Virus record (IMG/VR): IMGVR_UViG_3300035701_000152
Location: 1-34,474 of that record
Origin: a virus
Length of the DNA stretch: 34,474 bases
Strand: one strand, 5' to 3'
Shown: in pieces, positions 34,311 to 34,474 of the stretch
Layout: the number at the start of each line of letters is the position of its first letter
Numbering within the stretch: position 1 is the first letter of the stretch
Notes under the pieces: model-generated
Seen by the model: the letters and a program-made list of their open reading frames with translations, nothing else
What the model was told of the DNA's origin: nothing
Database searches by the model: none
Translations under genes and position numbers: made by a program

Positions 34311-34474
34311 ATGTCAGTCACCGTATATGGTTGTGTTAATGCCAATAGCACGATAACCTTTGAGAATCTTGAGACGTGCCTTGCACAGTCCGCCTGCATT
34401 GTTTTCACGGGCGACCACGCAGGACAGGTCGCCCTCACGCTTTCCGGCGCTGATGACCCTGCTTGCAATGATAC
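34311..34474 (+). CDS. N-terminal part of a virion protein (runs off the window)
   Basis: ATG at 34311 (MSVTVYGCVNANSTITFENL, then ETCLAQSACIVFTGDHAGQV) with AGGA 6 nt upstream; the frame is still open at the window end. Beta-rich with three Cys. No family. Confidence 0.6.
   Translation, partial: MSVTVYGCVNANSTITFENLETCLAQSACIVFTGDHAGQVALTLSGADDPACND

Overview
This window looks like about 34.5 kb of a temperate tailed phage (or prophage) with a non-contractile, siphovirus-type tail. No chromosomal housekeeping gene is visible. The host is probably a planctomycete of the Phycisphaerae/Sedimentisphaerales kind. That is an inference from a secreted protein with a C-terminal dockerin-like 'DLNFDGTVNFADF' segment, a LamG-type protein and a 'WGTAANWSPSG' fibre start, styles common in those genomes. 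Both window edges cut genes: a C5 cytosine methyltransferase on the left and a tail or fibre gene on the right.

Left arm (1-8052, minus strand): about 25 small, tightly packed early genes, many with ATGA-type overlaps. A near-consensus promoter (TTGACA-17-TAAAAT, 8094-8122) reads leftward into a 38-codon first gene whose start codon lies beside an interleaved inverted repeat. Recognisable products are a recombination-type protein with a zinc ribbon, a NinB-like protein, zinc-ribbon proteins, an HNH nuclease and a short tyrosine recombinase. The recombinase has lost its first catalytic arginine (Trp instead). A 28-bp 11-6-11 inverted repeat sits at its stop codon. The HNH/recombinase segment is flanked by two 220-bp direct repeats.

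Middle (8249-12064, plus strand): a lysozyme-like protein, an MT-A70 adenine methyltransferase, a PD-(D/E)XK nuclease-like protein, a DnaD-type replication protein with iteron-like repeats inside its gene, a possible helicase loader and a run of tiny membrane proteins.

Right arm (12061-34474, plus strand): a morphogenesis module. Order: small terminase, two unknown genes, large terminase, zinc ribbon, gpW-like joiner, lambda-type portal, prohead protease with nested scaffold, capsid cement protein, Mu gpT-like major capsid, head-tail joining proteins, secreted dockerin-like protein, LamG protein, beta-helix fibre, tail terminator, tail tube, tail chaperones with a -1 frameshift, tape measure, and distal tail or fibre proteins.

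The most unusual signal lies between the two terminase genes: three arrays of 11-12 pentanucleotides of the form NNGTT, with GTT fixed and NN variable, at strict 5-nt spacing. They surround a conserved gene of unknown function whose product weakly resembles RAMP (Cas7/Cas5-like) RNA-binding proteins. They also lie upstream of a second unknown gene. On RNA this is (GUU-N2)11-12, the same count and spacing as targets of the TRAP ring protein but with a different triplet.
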